Assembly: GCA_051654905.1 (NCBI GenBank)
Contig: JBOFYY010000111.1
Location: 186,001-250,000 of the forward strand
Direction of reading: 5' to 3'
DNA length: 64,000 bases
From: JBOFIQ01 sp051654905
GTDB taxonomy: Bacteria > Actinomycetota > Actinomycetes > Propionibacteriales > Propionibacteriaceae
Shown here: positions 44,442 to 53,457 of the stretch, one piece after another
Position numbering within the stretch: position 1 is the stretch's first letter
Layout: every line of letters starts with the position of its first letter
Position numbers and translations under genes: made by a program
The notes under the pieces: model-generated
Told to the model about the DNA's origin: nothing
What the model saw: only the letters and a program-made list of their open reading frames with translations
Databases searched by the model: none

Positions 44442-45341
44442 TCAATGCAAAACTGTTTCTGTTGTCACCGTCGAAACTTTCATAGCTCTACCAATCAACC
44501 AAGCTACAACGATAACTATTGCAAAAGCTCCAATATCGCTGACAGCTTGTAGCCACCCGATCTGCTGTACGGTTCGAGCATCAGCAACAGTATGAAAGAG
44601 TCCTGCCATTGTGAAAGCTAGTACATTATTTACCGCATGGATCGCAATACCTGCTTCCAAGCCACCAGTACGCCATACCAAAACCCCAGCTAAGATTCCA
44701 AAAGCAAAGCGATCTACGAAAAGTGCTGGATTTTGCACCCCGTGAAAGAAAGCAAAAACTGCCGCTGAAGCGACGATTCCAAACCAGGGATTCCGCCATA
44801 AACTTCCCAAGGTCATCATTAAGACGCCTCGAAATAGGTATTCTTCACCAGCAGCTTGTAGCGGAGCTGTTAGCAGAATTACTAAAAAGAAAACTCCAAA
44901 ATTTTCTTGCGGATGGATCTGACCCCAATTAACGTGTTGGGTCACAGTTACAGCAATACCCAATACACATAGCGATACCGCTGCTACTGCTAGCAGAAAA
45001 CGCCAACGCATCCCAGGTTCCACCGAATGGATATTAGCTATCGGCAATCGAGCAATATAGTGCAGAACCGCTATCGAGATAACGATCAACAGTGCTAATC
45101 CAATATGAGAAGCAAAAACACCTATCGGATTTTCAAAGCGTAGACCTGCTGCCGCATAGTCGATAAAAGTTCCCGGTTTTCCAGATAGAAACCAGCTCAA
45201 CGCAAGAATTAGCTGAGCCACCAATGGCACCAAAATAAAACCAGCCAACGCCAAAAATAGCGCCAACATCGACCGAACTGGATCTAAGGCACTTCTAAGC
45301 TGTAATTGATAAGGAACTCCCCGAAGGTTTTTCACGGACAC
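44442..45341 (-). CDS. CPBP-family intramembrane glutamic protease (CAAX protease-like)
   Basis: A 299-residue polytopic membrane protein (about eight hydrophobic segments). The CPBP/Abi catalytic motifs are complete: EEYLFRG near residue 167, FAFFHG near 200 and HAVNN near 237. Family members cleave membrane or prenylated peptides, or act in bacteriocin immunity; the substrate is not predictable. It starts 2 nt after the FAH-family gene stop. In mycobacteria gltX lies between the FAH gene and the tRNAs; here this protease gene occupies that slot. Confidence 0.9.
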   Translation of the reverse strand: MSVKNLRGVPYQLQLRSALDPVRSMLALFLALAGFILVPLVAQLILALSWFLSGKPGTFIDYAAAGLRFENPIGVFASHIGLALLIVISIAVLHYIARLPIANIHSVEPGMRWRFLLAVAAVSLCVLGIAVTVTQHVNWGQIHPQENFGVFFLVILLTAPLQAAGEEYLFRGVLMMTLGSLWRNPWFGIVASAAVFAFFHGVQNPALFVDRFAFGILAGVLVWRTGGLEAGIAIHAVNNVLAFTMAGLFHTVADARTVQQIGWLQAVSDIGAFAIVIVVAWLIGRAMKVSTVTTETVLH

Positions 45342-45343
45342 GT

Positions 45344-46141
45344 CTATGCCCCCACCACCGGGTTCGACAAGGTACCGATGCCATCAATAGTTACCGCAAC
45401 CACATCGCCGGGAACCATACGAGTTACTCCCGCTGGCGTTCCAGTAAGGATTACATCGCCGGGAAGTAGCGTCATGAATGAGCTGATGTAACAAACTAGA
45501 TCAGTAATTGAGCGCACCATAAGATCGGTCGTGGCTTCTTGCTTTACCGCACCATTTACTGTCGTAGTTAACGAAAACTTTCCAGCCTCAGCTACTGAAT
45601 AGTGCGTAACAATCCATGGCCCTAGCGGACAAAACGTGTCATAGCTCTTAGCGCGAGTGAACTGCGGATCTGTCTTTTGAATATCCCGAGCTGTTACATC
45701 GTTAGCTACGGTGTAACCAAAAATTACGTCTTGTACTCGTTCTGGCGGAACCTGCTTACAAATACGCCCGATGACGATAGCAAGCTCTCCCTCACAGTGC
45801 AGATCATCAGATTCTGCTGGATGCACAATGGCTTCATCTGGACCAACGACAGTGGTATTTGGTTTCATAAACAGCAAAGGGATTTCAGGAACTTCATTAC
45901 CTAGTTCACGAGCATGGTCGACGTAGTTACGTCCAGCTCCAACAATTTTGCTTCTTGGAATAACTGGGCTTAACAACCGGACATCAGCAAGTAGATGTCG
46001 TTCTCCGGTGTAGTTGACTGGACCAGCAAGTGGATCGCCAGTAATAGTCGCTACCGTGTCTGGGTTCTCTCCCCCATCTTCGGCAAGTTCGACGATTCCG
46101 AAATAAGTTTCATTATTAGCTACGTACCTTGCAATGCGCAT
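45344..46141 (-). CDS. Fumarylacetoacetate hydrolase (FAH) family protein
   Basis: A 265-residue FAH-fold enzyme. Metal and substrate residues are in HAREL near residue 75, HCEGELAIVIGR near 120, VANDVTARDIQ near 147 and the C-terminal LLPGDVILTGTPAGV. Relatives hydrolyse acylpyruvates or decarboxylate oxaloacetate or catabolic diacids; the substrate is not clear from sequence. The actinobacterial orthologue sits upstream of gltX and tRNA-Glu. I chose the ATG at 46141 (MRIARY, the usual start); upstream codons up to 46189 are probably leader. Confidence 0.92.
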   Translation of the reverse strand: MRIARYVANNETYFGIVELAEDGGENPDTVATITGDPLAGPVNYTGERHLLADVRLLSPVIPRSKIVGAGRNYVDHARELGNEVPEIPLLFMKPNTTVVGPDEAIVHPAESDDLHCEGELAIVIGRICKQVPPERVQDVIFGYTVANDVTARDIQKTDPQFTRAKSYDTFCPLGPWIVTHYSVAEAGKFSLTTTVNGAVKQEATTDLMVRSITDLVCYISSFMTLLPGDVILTGTPAGVTRMVPGDVVAVTIDGIGTLSNPVVGA

Positions 46142-46203
46142 AGAGATGAGCGTAGCGCTGTTATCGATTCTTATGCGAGCTTTGTTCATACTAGAATCAC
46201 GCT

Positions 46204-47484
46204 ATGGCTGATTTCGCTGTGGTAGACCTGATCCATATTAAACGTGACGGTGGCACTCTCACCGATGCCCAAATCCGCTGGCTCATCAATTCTTATACCG
46301 ATGGCAGCGTTGATCCAGAACAAATGTCAGCAATGGCAATGGCTATCTTTTTCCAAGGCCTCAGCGCTACAGAGCTACCGACATGGACCAATGCCATGAT
46401 CGCTACCGGCGAGAGACTAGATTTCTCATCGCTTTCTCGGACAACTTCCGATAAGCACTCCACCGGTGGTGTCGGCGATAAAATCACGCTACCGTTAGCG
46501 CCGCTGGTAGCTGCTTGTGGCGTCGCAGTACCACAACTTTCCGGGCGCGGGCTAGGTCATACCGGTGGCACTCTAGATAAATTAGAGGCTATTCCTGGTT
46601 GGCGAGCAGATCTCAGCAATGAAGAAATGCTGAAACAGCTAGAAGAAATTGGTGCTGTCATTTGCGCAGCTGGCTCAGGGCTCGCACCAGCTGATAAAAA
46701 ACTCTACGCACTACGCGATATCACTGGAACTGTCGAAGCAATTCCACTAATTGCTAGCTCCATCATGAGTAAAAAGATTGCTGAAGGCACAGCTTCATTA
46801 GTGTTGGATGTCAAAGTTGGTTCTGGTGCTTTCATGAAAACTCATGAAAAAGCAGCCGAACTAGCTCGCACCATGGTGGGCTTAGGCAAAGCTGCTGGCG
46901 TCACAACAGTTGCGCTCTTGACTGATATGTCAACACCATTAGGACTCACTGCCGGAAACGCACTAGAGGTTCGCGAATCGGTCGAAGTACTTGCTGGAGG
47001 TGGACCAGCTGACGTCGTCGAGCTAACTCTGCTCTTAGCACGAGAAATGCTGACCGCAGCTGGCAAGACCGATATTGATCCTGCCGATGCACTAGCGGAT
47101 GGTCGAGCTATGGACGTATGGCGTCGCATGATTAGCGCACAAGGAGGCAATCCTGACGCCCCACTACCGGCAGCCCGTCATCAACATATTGTCACTGCTC
47201 CAGAAACTGGCACCCTAACGTCACTAGACGCATTGGCTGTCGGAGTTTCTGCTTGGCGGCTCGGAGCTGGCCGAGAACGTGCTGGCGCACCTGTACAAGC
47301 TGGAGCTGGTATCGAGATGCATGCCAAACCAGGTCAGCTAGTTACCGCAGGACAGCCTTTACTAACTCTGCATACCGATACTCCAGAAAAGTTTGAAGCT
47401 GCTTTAGCTGACCTTGCTGGCTCTTTCACTATCGGAAATGTCGCTCCTACCGCGACCTCGGTACTTCTCGAACGTATCGCTTAG
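46204..47484 (+). CDS. deoA: Thymidine/pyrimidine-nucleoside phosphorylase
   Basis: A 426-residue thymidine phosphorylase that releases thymine from thymidine using phosphate. The family signature SGRGLGHTGGTLDKLEAI is near residue 118; phosphate and nucleoside contacts are in KHSTGGVGDKITL and SSIMSKKIA; the C-terminal alpha/beta domain (VSAWRLGAGRERAG, HTDTPEKF) is present. It supports pyrimidine salvage. It is divergent from the FAH gene and ends in a strong terminator; cdd and deoC are not next to it. Confidence 0.96.
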   Translation: MADFAVVDLIHIKRDGGTLTDAQIRWLINSYTDGSVDPEQMSAMAMAIFFQGLSATELPTWTNAMIATGERLDFSSLSRTTSDKHSTGGVGDKITLPLAPLVAACGVAVPQLSGRGLGHTGGTLDKLEAIPGWRADLSNEEMLKQLEEIGAVICAAGSGLAPADKKLYALRDITGTVEAIPLIASSIMSKKIAEGTASLVLDVKVGSGAFMKTHEKAAELARTMVGLGKAAGVTTVALLTDMSTPLGLTAGNALEVRESVEVLAGGGPADVVELTLLLAREMLTAAGKTDIDPADALADGRAMDVWRRMISAQGGNPDAPLPAARHQHIVTAPETGTLTSLDALAVGVSAWRLGAGRERAGAPVQAGAGIEMHAKPGQLVTAGQPLLTLHTDTPEKFEAALADLAGSFTIGNVAPTATSVLLERIA

Positions 47485-47510
47485 CAAGAGTTTCTTAACA
47501 TGATCTAGTC

Positions 47511-47557
47511 GGTTTTGGTGTCATATCTCATTTCATGACGCCAAAACCAACTTTTTT
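47511..47557 (+). terminator. Terminator of deoA
   Basis: A 14-bp stem (47511-47524 with 47535-47548, one G-T pair), 10-nt loop, followed by a run of six T within CTTTTTTG. Confidence 0.92.
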
Positions 47558-47612
47558 GTTCATATCCTGACCCGGTGTTTGTCGTTACCCCAGAGCATGA
47601 CAGAATCCGCGC

Positions 47613-48179
47613 ATGAGTTCTTCAGCCATTCCAACTATTGTGGAACGCGCTTTACGCGTATCTCTTGAGCTTGGCTATGTCCACACCACTCGTACTGAAA
47701 CTGGTCGACTACTAGCTGCACTTGCTGCCACCTGTACTGGAACTATTGCCGAATGTGGCACCGGGGCAGGCGTAGGTGCAGCATGGTTACGATCTGGCGC
47801 TCCCAAAGATGTCCGAGTTATCACTGCCGAACTTGACCCTGCACTTGCTGGCGAAGCCGCTAAAGCTATCGCTGGTGCAGGCGTGGAAGTGGTAGCTACC
47901 GAGTTCCGCGCTCTTGCCGGACAAGGTCCCTTCGATCTGATCTTGGCAAATAAAACTCAAGCCTTTGATCCTAGCGATCGCGATATTGCCGCCCAGCTCC
48001 TACGCCCTGGCGGCATGCTTGTCATAGATGATCTTGAACCAGCCACTAGATTTCCACCACTGCTATCCAACGGTAGTATCGACACTGCCCGCTACGGTTG
48101 GCTCACCGACGAGCGATTTGTCACTGCCGAAGTATGTGTAACCGCTGATTCAGCAGTCTTACTGTGCACCCGTCGTTAA
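47613..48179 (+). CDS. Class I SAM-dependent methyltransferase, O-methyltransferase-like
   Basis: A 188-residue Rossmann methyltransferase. The SAM loop AECGTGAGVGAAWL is near residue 48, acidic VITAELDP near 70, and a catalytic-region ILANKTQ with MLVIDDLEP near 140. The size and order resemble the caffeoyl-CoA/catechol O-methyltransferase family, but the DxxK metal motif is altered (the region reads LANK), so the substrate is open. It converges with the reductoisomerase-like gene, overlapping by 4 bp. Confidence 0.85.
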   Translation: MSSSAIPTIVERALRVSLELGYVHTTRTETGRLLAALAATCTGTIAECGTGAGVGAAWLRSGAPKDVRVITAELDPALAGEAAKAIAGAGVEVVATEFRALAGQGPFDLILANKTQAFDPSDRDIAAQLLRPGGMLVIDDLEPATRFPPLLSNGSIDTARYGWLTDERFVTAEVCVTADSAVLLCTRR

Positions 48180-49183
48180 CGCCAGCGACGCCCATCTTCT
48201 CGACGCGTATAGCGAGCTAGCCACGGCATCATGGCTCGCACTTTTTGACCTACCGACGCTGAAGCGTGTTCTGCAATATTCTGACGCCAACGTCGAACCA
48301 CATTTTCTCCTTCTACGAGAAAATCTCGACCCAGCATGTCGTCGGTTGCGATCTCATATAGATCATTAAGCTCTGTGCACTGTTCAGTACTCAGATCGCC
48401 CCGCTGAGCTGCAACGTATGCGTGCCACATAGGAGCTTGTTCTGCAAGACCATTCAAGCCTTGCGTCGCAATAATATCGGTGGCGCTGTGAAGCGATTGG
48501 ATACAGGAAAGATAGGCTACTTGTGGATCAACTCCTTGCGTAACCATCGTGTCAACAGCAGCCTGCAACAAAGCCGGAACCCCACCTAGCGTTACAGCTG
48601 CCGCACCAAAAGCAGCCGCATTAACTGCTTCTTCCACTGTGGTAGTAACGATTCCAGAGCGCAATCCCCCTAAAGCTGCCGCATATCCCAAAACTGATTC
48701 CCAAGCGTTACCTGATGCATCTGCAGAGACTGCTGCCAGCACCGGAACTCCTCGACCTTGCGCAAATTCTCGCCGCATTAGATCTGAAGAACCTACCGGT
48801 ACTACTAATCCAACATCGACACCGGCTGGAATATCTAACATGCCGTAACGGAGCCCAAAACCATCAGCAACTAGGAGAATATCTCCAGCTACCAAGGAAT
48901 CGCTCAATGCCGCATCAAACATATCTATCTGCTGCGGAGCTGATCCCAACAACATCACTAGATCGGCTTCTTCACAAGCAGCAGCACATTCTGCTACCCG
49001 GAAACCTTCTGCTTCAGCAGCAGCCCAATCTGGATCATCTGGCAACAAACCAATCCGAACATCAATGCCAGAATCGCGTAGACATAGTGCATGAGCAGCG
49101 CCTTCTGCCCCCCATCCTAGAATGGTAACGAACCGACGCTGAAGCACGCCTAATGCTTGTTGGGCTTGCAGGAAATCGCTCAT
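48176..49183 (-). CDS. Ketol-acid reductoisomerase homologue lacking catalytic metal ligands
   Basis: A 335-residue IlvC homologue. The Rossmann domain has VTILGWGAEGAAHALCLRDSG near residue 17-37, and the C terminus VGQKVRAMMPWL matches KARI. However the DLFGEQ metal motif reads AAAFGAA, and the AYFECLHE motif reads AYLSCIQS, so the two Mg-binding acidic sites are lost; the catalytic lysine region APKGPG reads VPVGSS. It is probably a pseudoenzyme or has a new role. GGATGA precedes the ATG at 49183. Last gene in the tldD-tldE-GT87-permease operon, which is unusual company for KARI. Confidence 0.85.
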   Translation of the reverse strand: MSDFLQAQQALGVLQRRFVTILGWGAEGAAHALCLRDSGIDVRIGLLPDDPDWAAAEAEGFRVAECAAACEEADLVMLLGSAPQQIDMFDAALSDSLVAGDILLVADGFGLRYGMLDIPAGVDVGLVVPVGSSDLMRREFAQGRGVPVLAAVSADASGNAWESVLGYAAALGGLRSGIVTTTVEEAVNAAAFGAAAVTLGGVPALLQAAVDTMVTQGVDPQVAYLSCIQSLHSATDIIATQGLNGLAEQAPMWHAYVAAQRGDLSTEQCTELNDLYEIATDDMLGRDFLVEGENVVRRWRQNIAEHASASVGQKVRAMMPWLARYTRREDGRRWR

Positions 49184-49195
49184 TATTTCATCCAA

Positions 49196-49891
49196 TCACG
49201 AAAGCATCGGTTGGGCAGGTACCTCGATCGGAACTACCCGGGTGATATTCATACGAGCTTGCCCATCACTAGAAGGTAACCAAGTCCCCTGAACCTCAAC
49301 CCATAAGTTATCTGGGAACGCAGCAGCCCCTTGAGCAACCAGTCTAAAAGGCAACGCATCAGCAACGCAGCAATTTACTTTAAGTCTACTAAGCTGCCAA
49401 GGATTACCTACTCCTTGATTAACGACAAACCCAACTATATGAAAAGTTTTGCCAGTCATTGTCGTGGCAGCATCAGCGCTAACAGCATGTAGCACATAGT
49501 CATCAAGCTCTAATTGAATATCTTGCCCAGCCGGTAATGGAGTTAGTTGAGTCACCCCTGTAGTTGTATTTCGTTGCGCACCTCTTTTTGCAAGATAAAG
49601 TCCAGCATTGGGAGTTGGAAGAACACACAGTAGCGCCATCGGAATAACCAGTAATGAACCAATTAAAGCTGGCCGGTGATGGCTATGCTGATGCTGCTCC
49701 CGGTACGAAAGTAGCGTCCACGATCCCATTACACACAAAATAGCCCCAGCTAACCAAAGCCAAGGTCGCATTGAGCGTTTCACCAGAGCGGCATATTCCC
49801 CAGTCAAAGCTAATTTAGCCGATACCAACCCTACGAGTAGGGTTATCAGACCTAGAACTAATTGCTCTCTTCTAGCATTAGTCGTCACCAT
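49196..49891 (-). CDS. TIGR03943/YcgQ-family protein (DUF1980), permease partner
   Basis: A 231-residue membrane protein with about three N-terminal membrane helices (15-110) and a soluble extracytoplasmic C-terminal domain with conserved KTFHIVGFVV, KVNCCVADA and NLWVEVQGTW segments (a beta-rich OB-like domain). Family members pair with the DUF318 permease, as the B. subtilis YcgQ/YcgR pair does. Overlaps the permease stop. A role in metal or phosphate homeostasis is suggested in actinobacteria, but not shown here. ATG at 49891 (MVTTNARR) was preferred over the longer frame. Confidence 0.88.
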   Translation of the reverse strand: MVTTNARREQLVLGLITLLVGLVSAKLALTGEYAALVKRSMRPWLWLAGAILCVMGSWTLLSYREQHQHSHHRPALIGSLLVIPMALLCVLPTPNAGLYLAKRGAQRNTTTGVTQLTPLPAGQDIQLELDDYVLHAVSADAATTMTGKTFHIVGFVVNQGVGNPWQLSRLKVNCCVADALPFRLVAQGAAAFPDNLWVEVQGTWLPSSDGQARMNITRVVPIEVPAQPMLS

Positions 49892-50865
49892 AGGAAAGCC
49901 CCTACTGTAGCAGCGCATACTATCGCGACGATGAATGTTGTTGGCGCAAATCTCCACATGAATCCACGCCCAAAAGTACCGCGCTGCATCACCATAAGTT
50001 TGACATCAACCATGGGAGAAACCACCATAAAAGCTAGTTGAGCAGTCGGCGAAAATTGCGTCATAGCCGCGGCTACGAAGGCATCAGCTTCGGAACAAAC
50101 TGCAATAACAACCGCAATCAGTCCCATCGCAATAACTGCAAAAACTCGCTGGGATCCTATCTGAGCTACCAGATTTGCTGGCGCAAAAATATTAAGACCT
50201 GCTGCAATCATCGCCCCTAAAACTAGATAGCCGCCAGCATGGACGAAGTCGTGGATAAAAGCTGCTCTAAAAGCCTCTAATCGGTTATTGCTCCGGTCAT
50301 GATCATGTCGATCTGCTTGAATCCATTCTTCCTTACCTACCGCAATCCATAGCCATCCCATAATGACAGCAGCTAGCAGCGAGGCAGCTAATCTTGCCCA
50401 GGGCATTGCTGGAATCGTAGGGAAAGCGATAGCTGTCGCAACCAGTACTACTGGATTCACAGCTGGAGCAGCTAATAAGAAAGTAAAGGCTGCTGCTGGG
50501 CTCATTCCTCGTCGCAATAGGGAATCACTAACCGGAACCGAAGCACACTCACACCCAGGTAATGCCATTCCTGCCACACCAGCTACTGGTACTGCTAAAA
50601 GCTGATTTCTAGGCAGCATTCGCGCAACAATACCTTCTGGTAACCATGCCGTAATTGCTGCAGAAACCCCTACTCCTAAAACTAGGAACGGAATAGCTTG
50701 GACTACTAATCCGATAAAAACCGCCAACCACGCATTCAATGATTCTGGCGACACCGAGATCGGAAAAACCGACCGTAGTTGACTGGTAATAATTACGATT
50801 AGCGCTAGTAGAATACCAGCACTAATTCCTAGCTTCTTATCACGTGATAATCCTCGTAACATCAC
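49885..50865 (-). CDS. Permease, DUF318/YcgR (ArsP-like) family
   Basis: A 326-residue polytopic membrane protein with about eight helices. Features of the DUF318 family: GLVVQAIPFLVLGVGVSAAI, GMALPGCECASVPVSDSLLRRG with its Cys-x-Cys-containing loop, AAPAVNPVVLVATAIAF and CSEADAFVAAAM. Relatives export small molecules or metals (ArsP exports organoarsenicals). It pairs with the TIGR03943 protein and overlaps the GT87 gene by 4 bp. Substrate unknown. Confidence 0.9.
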   Translation of the reverse strand: MMLRGLSRDKKLGISAGILLALIVIITSQLRSVFPISVSPESLNAWLAVFIGLVVQAIPFLVLGVGVSAAITAWLPEGIVARMLPRNQLLAVPVAGVAGMALPGCECASVPVSDSLLRRGMSPAAAFTFLLAAPAVNPVVLVATAIAFPTIPAMPWARLAASLLAAVIMGWLWIAVGKEEWIQADRHDHDRSNNRLEAFRAAFIHDFVHAGGYLVLGAMIAAGLNIFAPANLVAQIGSQRVFAVIAMGLIAVVIAVCSEADAFVAAAMTQFSPTAQLAFMVVSPMVDVKLMVMQRGTFGRGFMWRFAPTTFIVAIVCAATVGAFLW

Positions 50866-52064
50866 AGCTGATCTCTCGATAGCCGAGGCGCAGCTATCGC
50901 CATCGCTAAGAAGATCATGATCGTCACTAACACAGTAAAGTTAGCGACCATATTTTCTCCTACCGTGTAGTGATACTCTCTACCACCACCAAATGGAACC
51001 ATAAATAGAATGAAACATCCTGATACCCATAGGCTCCATACCGCCATGAGAATCTGAATACCTTTAGGCAATTTCTCGGCGCAAATTAGCGACGCAATAA
51101 CTACAATCACCCAGACATGATGGTGGGTCCATGACAGCGGTGAAGCTAAACAGCCAGCCATCCCCACCAAAGCAACCGACATTGCCGGAGCGGTTTCATA
51201 CCAACGCGATGCCACCAAAGTCATAGCTAAACCGCAGCACGCCCCCACTAGCAATCCAATTTTCATCCAAATACCAGTATCGCTACCGGCTGATCTAGCT
51301 ATTAGCCCTAGAAAAGACTGGTTTCCTAGATAGATAGGTGATGTGGTTCCGGTATGTCCGTGAGCTAGTTCACTGACGAATCGGATCGTCTCTGGGAACA
51401 GCAAGATTGCACCTAGCAGCGTCCAGAAAATAAAACTTCCCACCGCCACAAAAGCAGCTCTACGTTTGCCTGCAAACCATAAAAATGCCACAAAAATCAG
51501 CGGCGTCAATTTTATTGCCGCTGCCAGACCAATCAGCGTGCCTCGCGGGATATAGCGACGTTCTGAATCTTTAATTGGTAATAAATCAGCGATAACTAGC
51601 GCCATCAAAAATGTATTGACTTGCCCGTAACCCAGCGTGGTACGGATAGGTTCTACCGCAATAACAACAACTGCCCCAAATAGCCCTAACGCCCAACCTC
51701 GACTAACACCACAACGACGTAGCACTAGTTGCTGTGCCCAGACCGTTCCAACAGTCCAAATCAATCTCCATAGCGTCAATGATCCCAATGCTATTGGAGA
51801 CATAAGTACTGCTGCGATAGGAGGATAAATAAACTTAAGTCGCCAAACTTGGGTAACCGTATCGTAAATACTGCGCGATGCCAGCATATCCTGGGCTGCT
51901 TGTCGATAGACGTCGAAATCGATAGTAGCTGGCAACCACGGATGCGCCACCCCCGTAGCAATAATCCACGGCAATAACAACACTGCCATCACTATTGGTG
52001 GCAATAATTCTTGCCCGCTACGTATCAAAGTAGCTTTCGATGGCAGCACAGTAGAAACTCTCAC
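50862..52064 (-). CDS. GT87-family polyprenol-phosphate-dependent glycosyltransferase
   Basis: A 400-residue GT-C integral membrane glycosyltransferase of family GT87. The aspartate-containing DFDVYR motif in the first extracytoplasmic loop is near residue 48; KFIYPPIAAVLM, LGYGQVNTFLMALV, AIKLTPLIFV and SPLSWTHHHVW follow, with 9-11 hydrophobic helices. Mycobacterial relatives (PimE, AftC) transfer mannose or arabinose from decaprenyl phosphate outside the membrane. The acceptor in this organism is unknown. It lies 4 nt from the TldE stop, in the same operon. Confidence 0.9.
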   Translation of the reverse strand: MRVSTVLPSKATLIRSGQELLPPIVMAVLLLPWIIATGVAHPWLPATIDFDVYRQAAQDMLASRSIYDTVTQVWRLKFIYPPIAAVLMSPIALGSLTLWRLIWTVGTVWAQQLVLRRCGVSRGWALGLFGAVVVIAVEPIRTTLGYGQVNTFLMALVIADLLPIKDSERRYIPRGTLIGLAAAIKLTPLIFVAFLWFAGKRRAAFVAVGSFIFWTLLGAILLFPETIRFVSELAHGHTGTTSPIYLGNQSFLGLIARSAGSDTGIWMKIGLLVGACCGLAMTLVASRWYETAPAMSVALVGMAGCLASPLSWTHHHVWVIVVIASLICAEKLPKGIQILMAVWSLWVSGCFILFMVPFGGGREYHYTVGENMVANFTVLVTIMIFLAMAIAAPRLSRDQL

Positions 52065-52068
52065 GATG

Positions 52069-53457
52069 CTAGTACGCCTGCGATACCGTCGACATAGCGA
52101 AATCAGGTACCCGAACTGCTGGGGCTAGGGATCTAGTGAACCAATCGTTCCACTCTCGACACAAGGTTCGTTCTGGAGCGGAAGTTTCTGTAATTCTCCC
52201 CAATAGCGACAACGGTGATTCATTCCATCGGAAGTTATTAACCGCTGCGGTCACTACCCCATCTTCAATCAGATATACCCCGTCACGAGTTAACCCAGTT
52301 AAGAGTAACGTTTCTGGATCTACAGTGCGGATGTACCACAAACAGGTCACCAATAAACCCTTTTTAGTACTAGCGATCATATCGTCTATAGTGCAATCTC
52401 CCCCGGCAGAAATTTCGAGGTTATCGCAAACATATCGCAGTGAATCTTCTTGCCGAGTAGCTGCCATACCAGCCCGGGTACGTGCTAACTCAGCTAGTAC
52501 TCCATCTTTCATGAACTCTATTCGATCAACAGCAGCGCCATTATCAAAAACACTGACCATTCCCGGGATTGGGGTAGCTGCCATAACAAAATCAGCAACT
52601 TCTAGCCCCGCTAGCTGTGGATCTGTGGCGATAGTGAACGGAAGTTTCCCATAGCGATTACCAATACGAGAAGATCCGACGGTATCACCGGCAAAACAAG
52701 TACGCCCCTCTTCGGCATCCCGAGCAGATAATTCCCAAGTCACTGGAACGATCAAATCAACAAATGCTCCCGGCGAAAGGATCGTGTCGTAATGACCAGC
52801 TGGTAATTCAACTCGGCGTTCTCCCCAAGCTAGCCGCCGCTGTAATTCTTGATAATGGGCTGCTACGTCAACATCGGCAAAATCATAGGTTTGCTGCCCG
52901 ACCCACGCACTATTTACAAAATCTGGAGATTTTGCAGTGAATTCAAAACGTCCCATTGGCTGCACCTGACGGCGTCGAACCCCAGTAGTAGTTGCTAACC
53001 ATGAGGTACACCGATGTAACTCAGCAAATCCAAATAGTAGCTGCCCAGCTGCTGCTGCATGCTGAAAAGCTGCTCCTAATTGTTTGGCAAGGTTAGCAAA
53101 TTCGGTAACCTCAATTTCTTGAGCAGGTAATGAAAAATTAGCATCGCGCTCCCCTGCTACTAACGGCATTGCATCGTCAGAAAGTGGGGCTTGACGAGCT
53201 TGGCTACAGGCTTGAGTCACTAGCTCCTGAAGGTCTTTCTCGGAAACAACTGGCCCAGATAATGACGCGCTAGCAGCTCCTTGACTCCGTCGATCAATAG
53301 CTACGATGCTCGCTTGCGTTGCAACCATCTGACCATTGGTAGTTAGCGCATTAGCTGCCCATCTAAGGTTCAGCTCGTGACTTTCCTCCACGATGATGAC
53401 AACTTCTTCGTCACGCGATATTGCTAGCGCGCTATCGATCCATGCTGAGACTGTCAT
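52069..53457 (-). CDS. tldE: TldE/PmbA-like protein
   Basis: A 462-residue TldE/PmbA homologue, partner of TldD in an intracellular peptidase heterodimer that trims unfolded peptides and matures some RiPPs. Homologous to TldD in the C-terminal domain but without its HExxxH zinc motif, which is normal for TldE. Visible marks are DTILSPGAFVDLIVPV near 225, GNRYGKLPF and the C-terminal ISAGGDCTIDDMI and FRWNESPLSLLG. It overlaps tldD by 4 bp. Sequence gives no peptide substrate gene nearby. Confidence 0.92.
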   Translation of the reverse strand: MTVSAWIDSALAISRDEEVVIIVEESHELNLRWAANALTTNGQMVATQASIVAIDRRSQGAASASLSGPVVSEKDLQELVTQACSQARQAPLSDDAMPLVAGERDANFSLPAQEIEVTEFANLAKQLGAAFQHAAAAGQLLFGFAELHRCTSWLATTTGVRRRQVQPMGRFEFTAKSPDFVNSAWVGQQTYDFADVDVAAHYQELQRRLAWGERRVELPAGHYDTILSPGAFVDLIVPVTWELSARDAEEGRTCFAGDTVGSSRIGNRYGKLPFTIATDPQLAGLEVADFVMAATPIPGMVSVFDNGAAVDRIEFMKDGVLAELARTRAGMAATRQEDSLRYVCDNLEISAGGDCTIDDMIASTKKGLLVTCLWYIRTVDPETLLLTGLTRDGVYLIEDGVVTAAVNNFRWNESPLSLLGRITETSAPERTLCREWNDWFTRSLAPAVRVPDFAMSTVSQAY

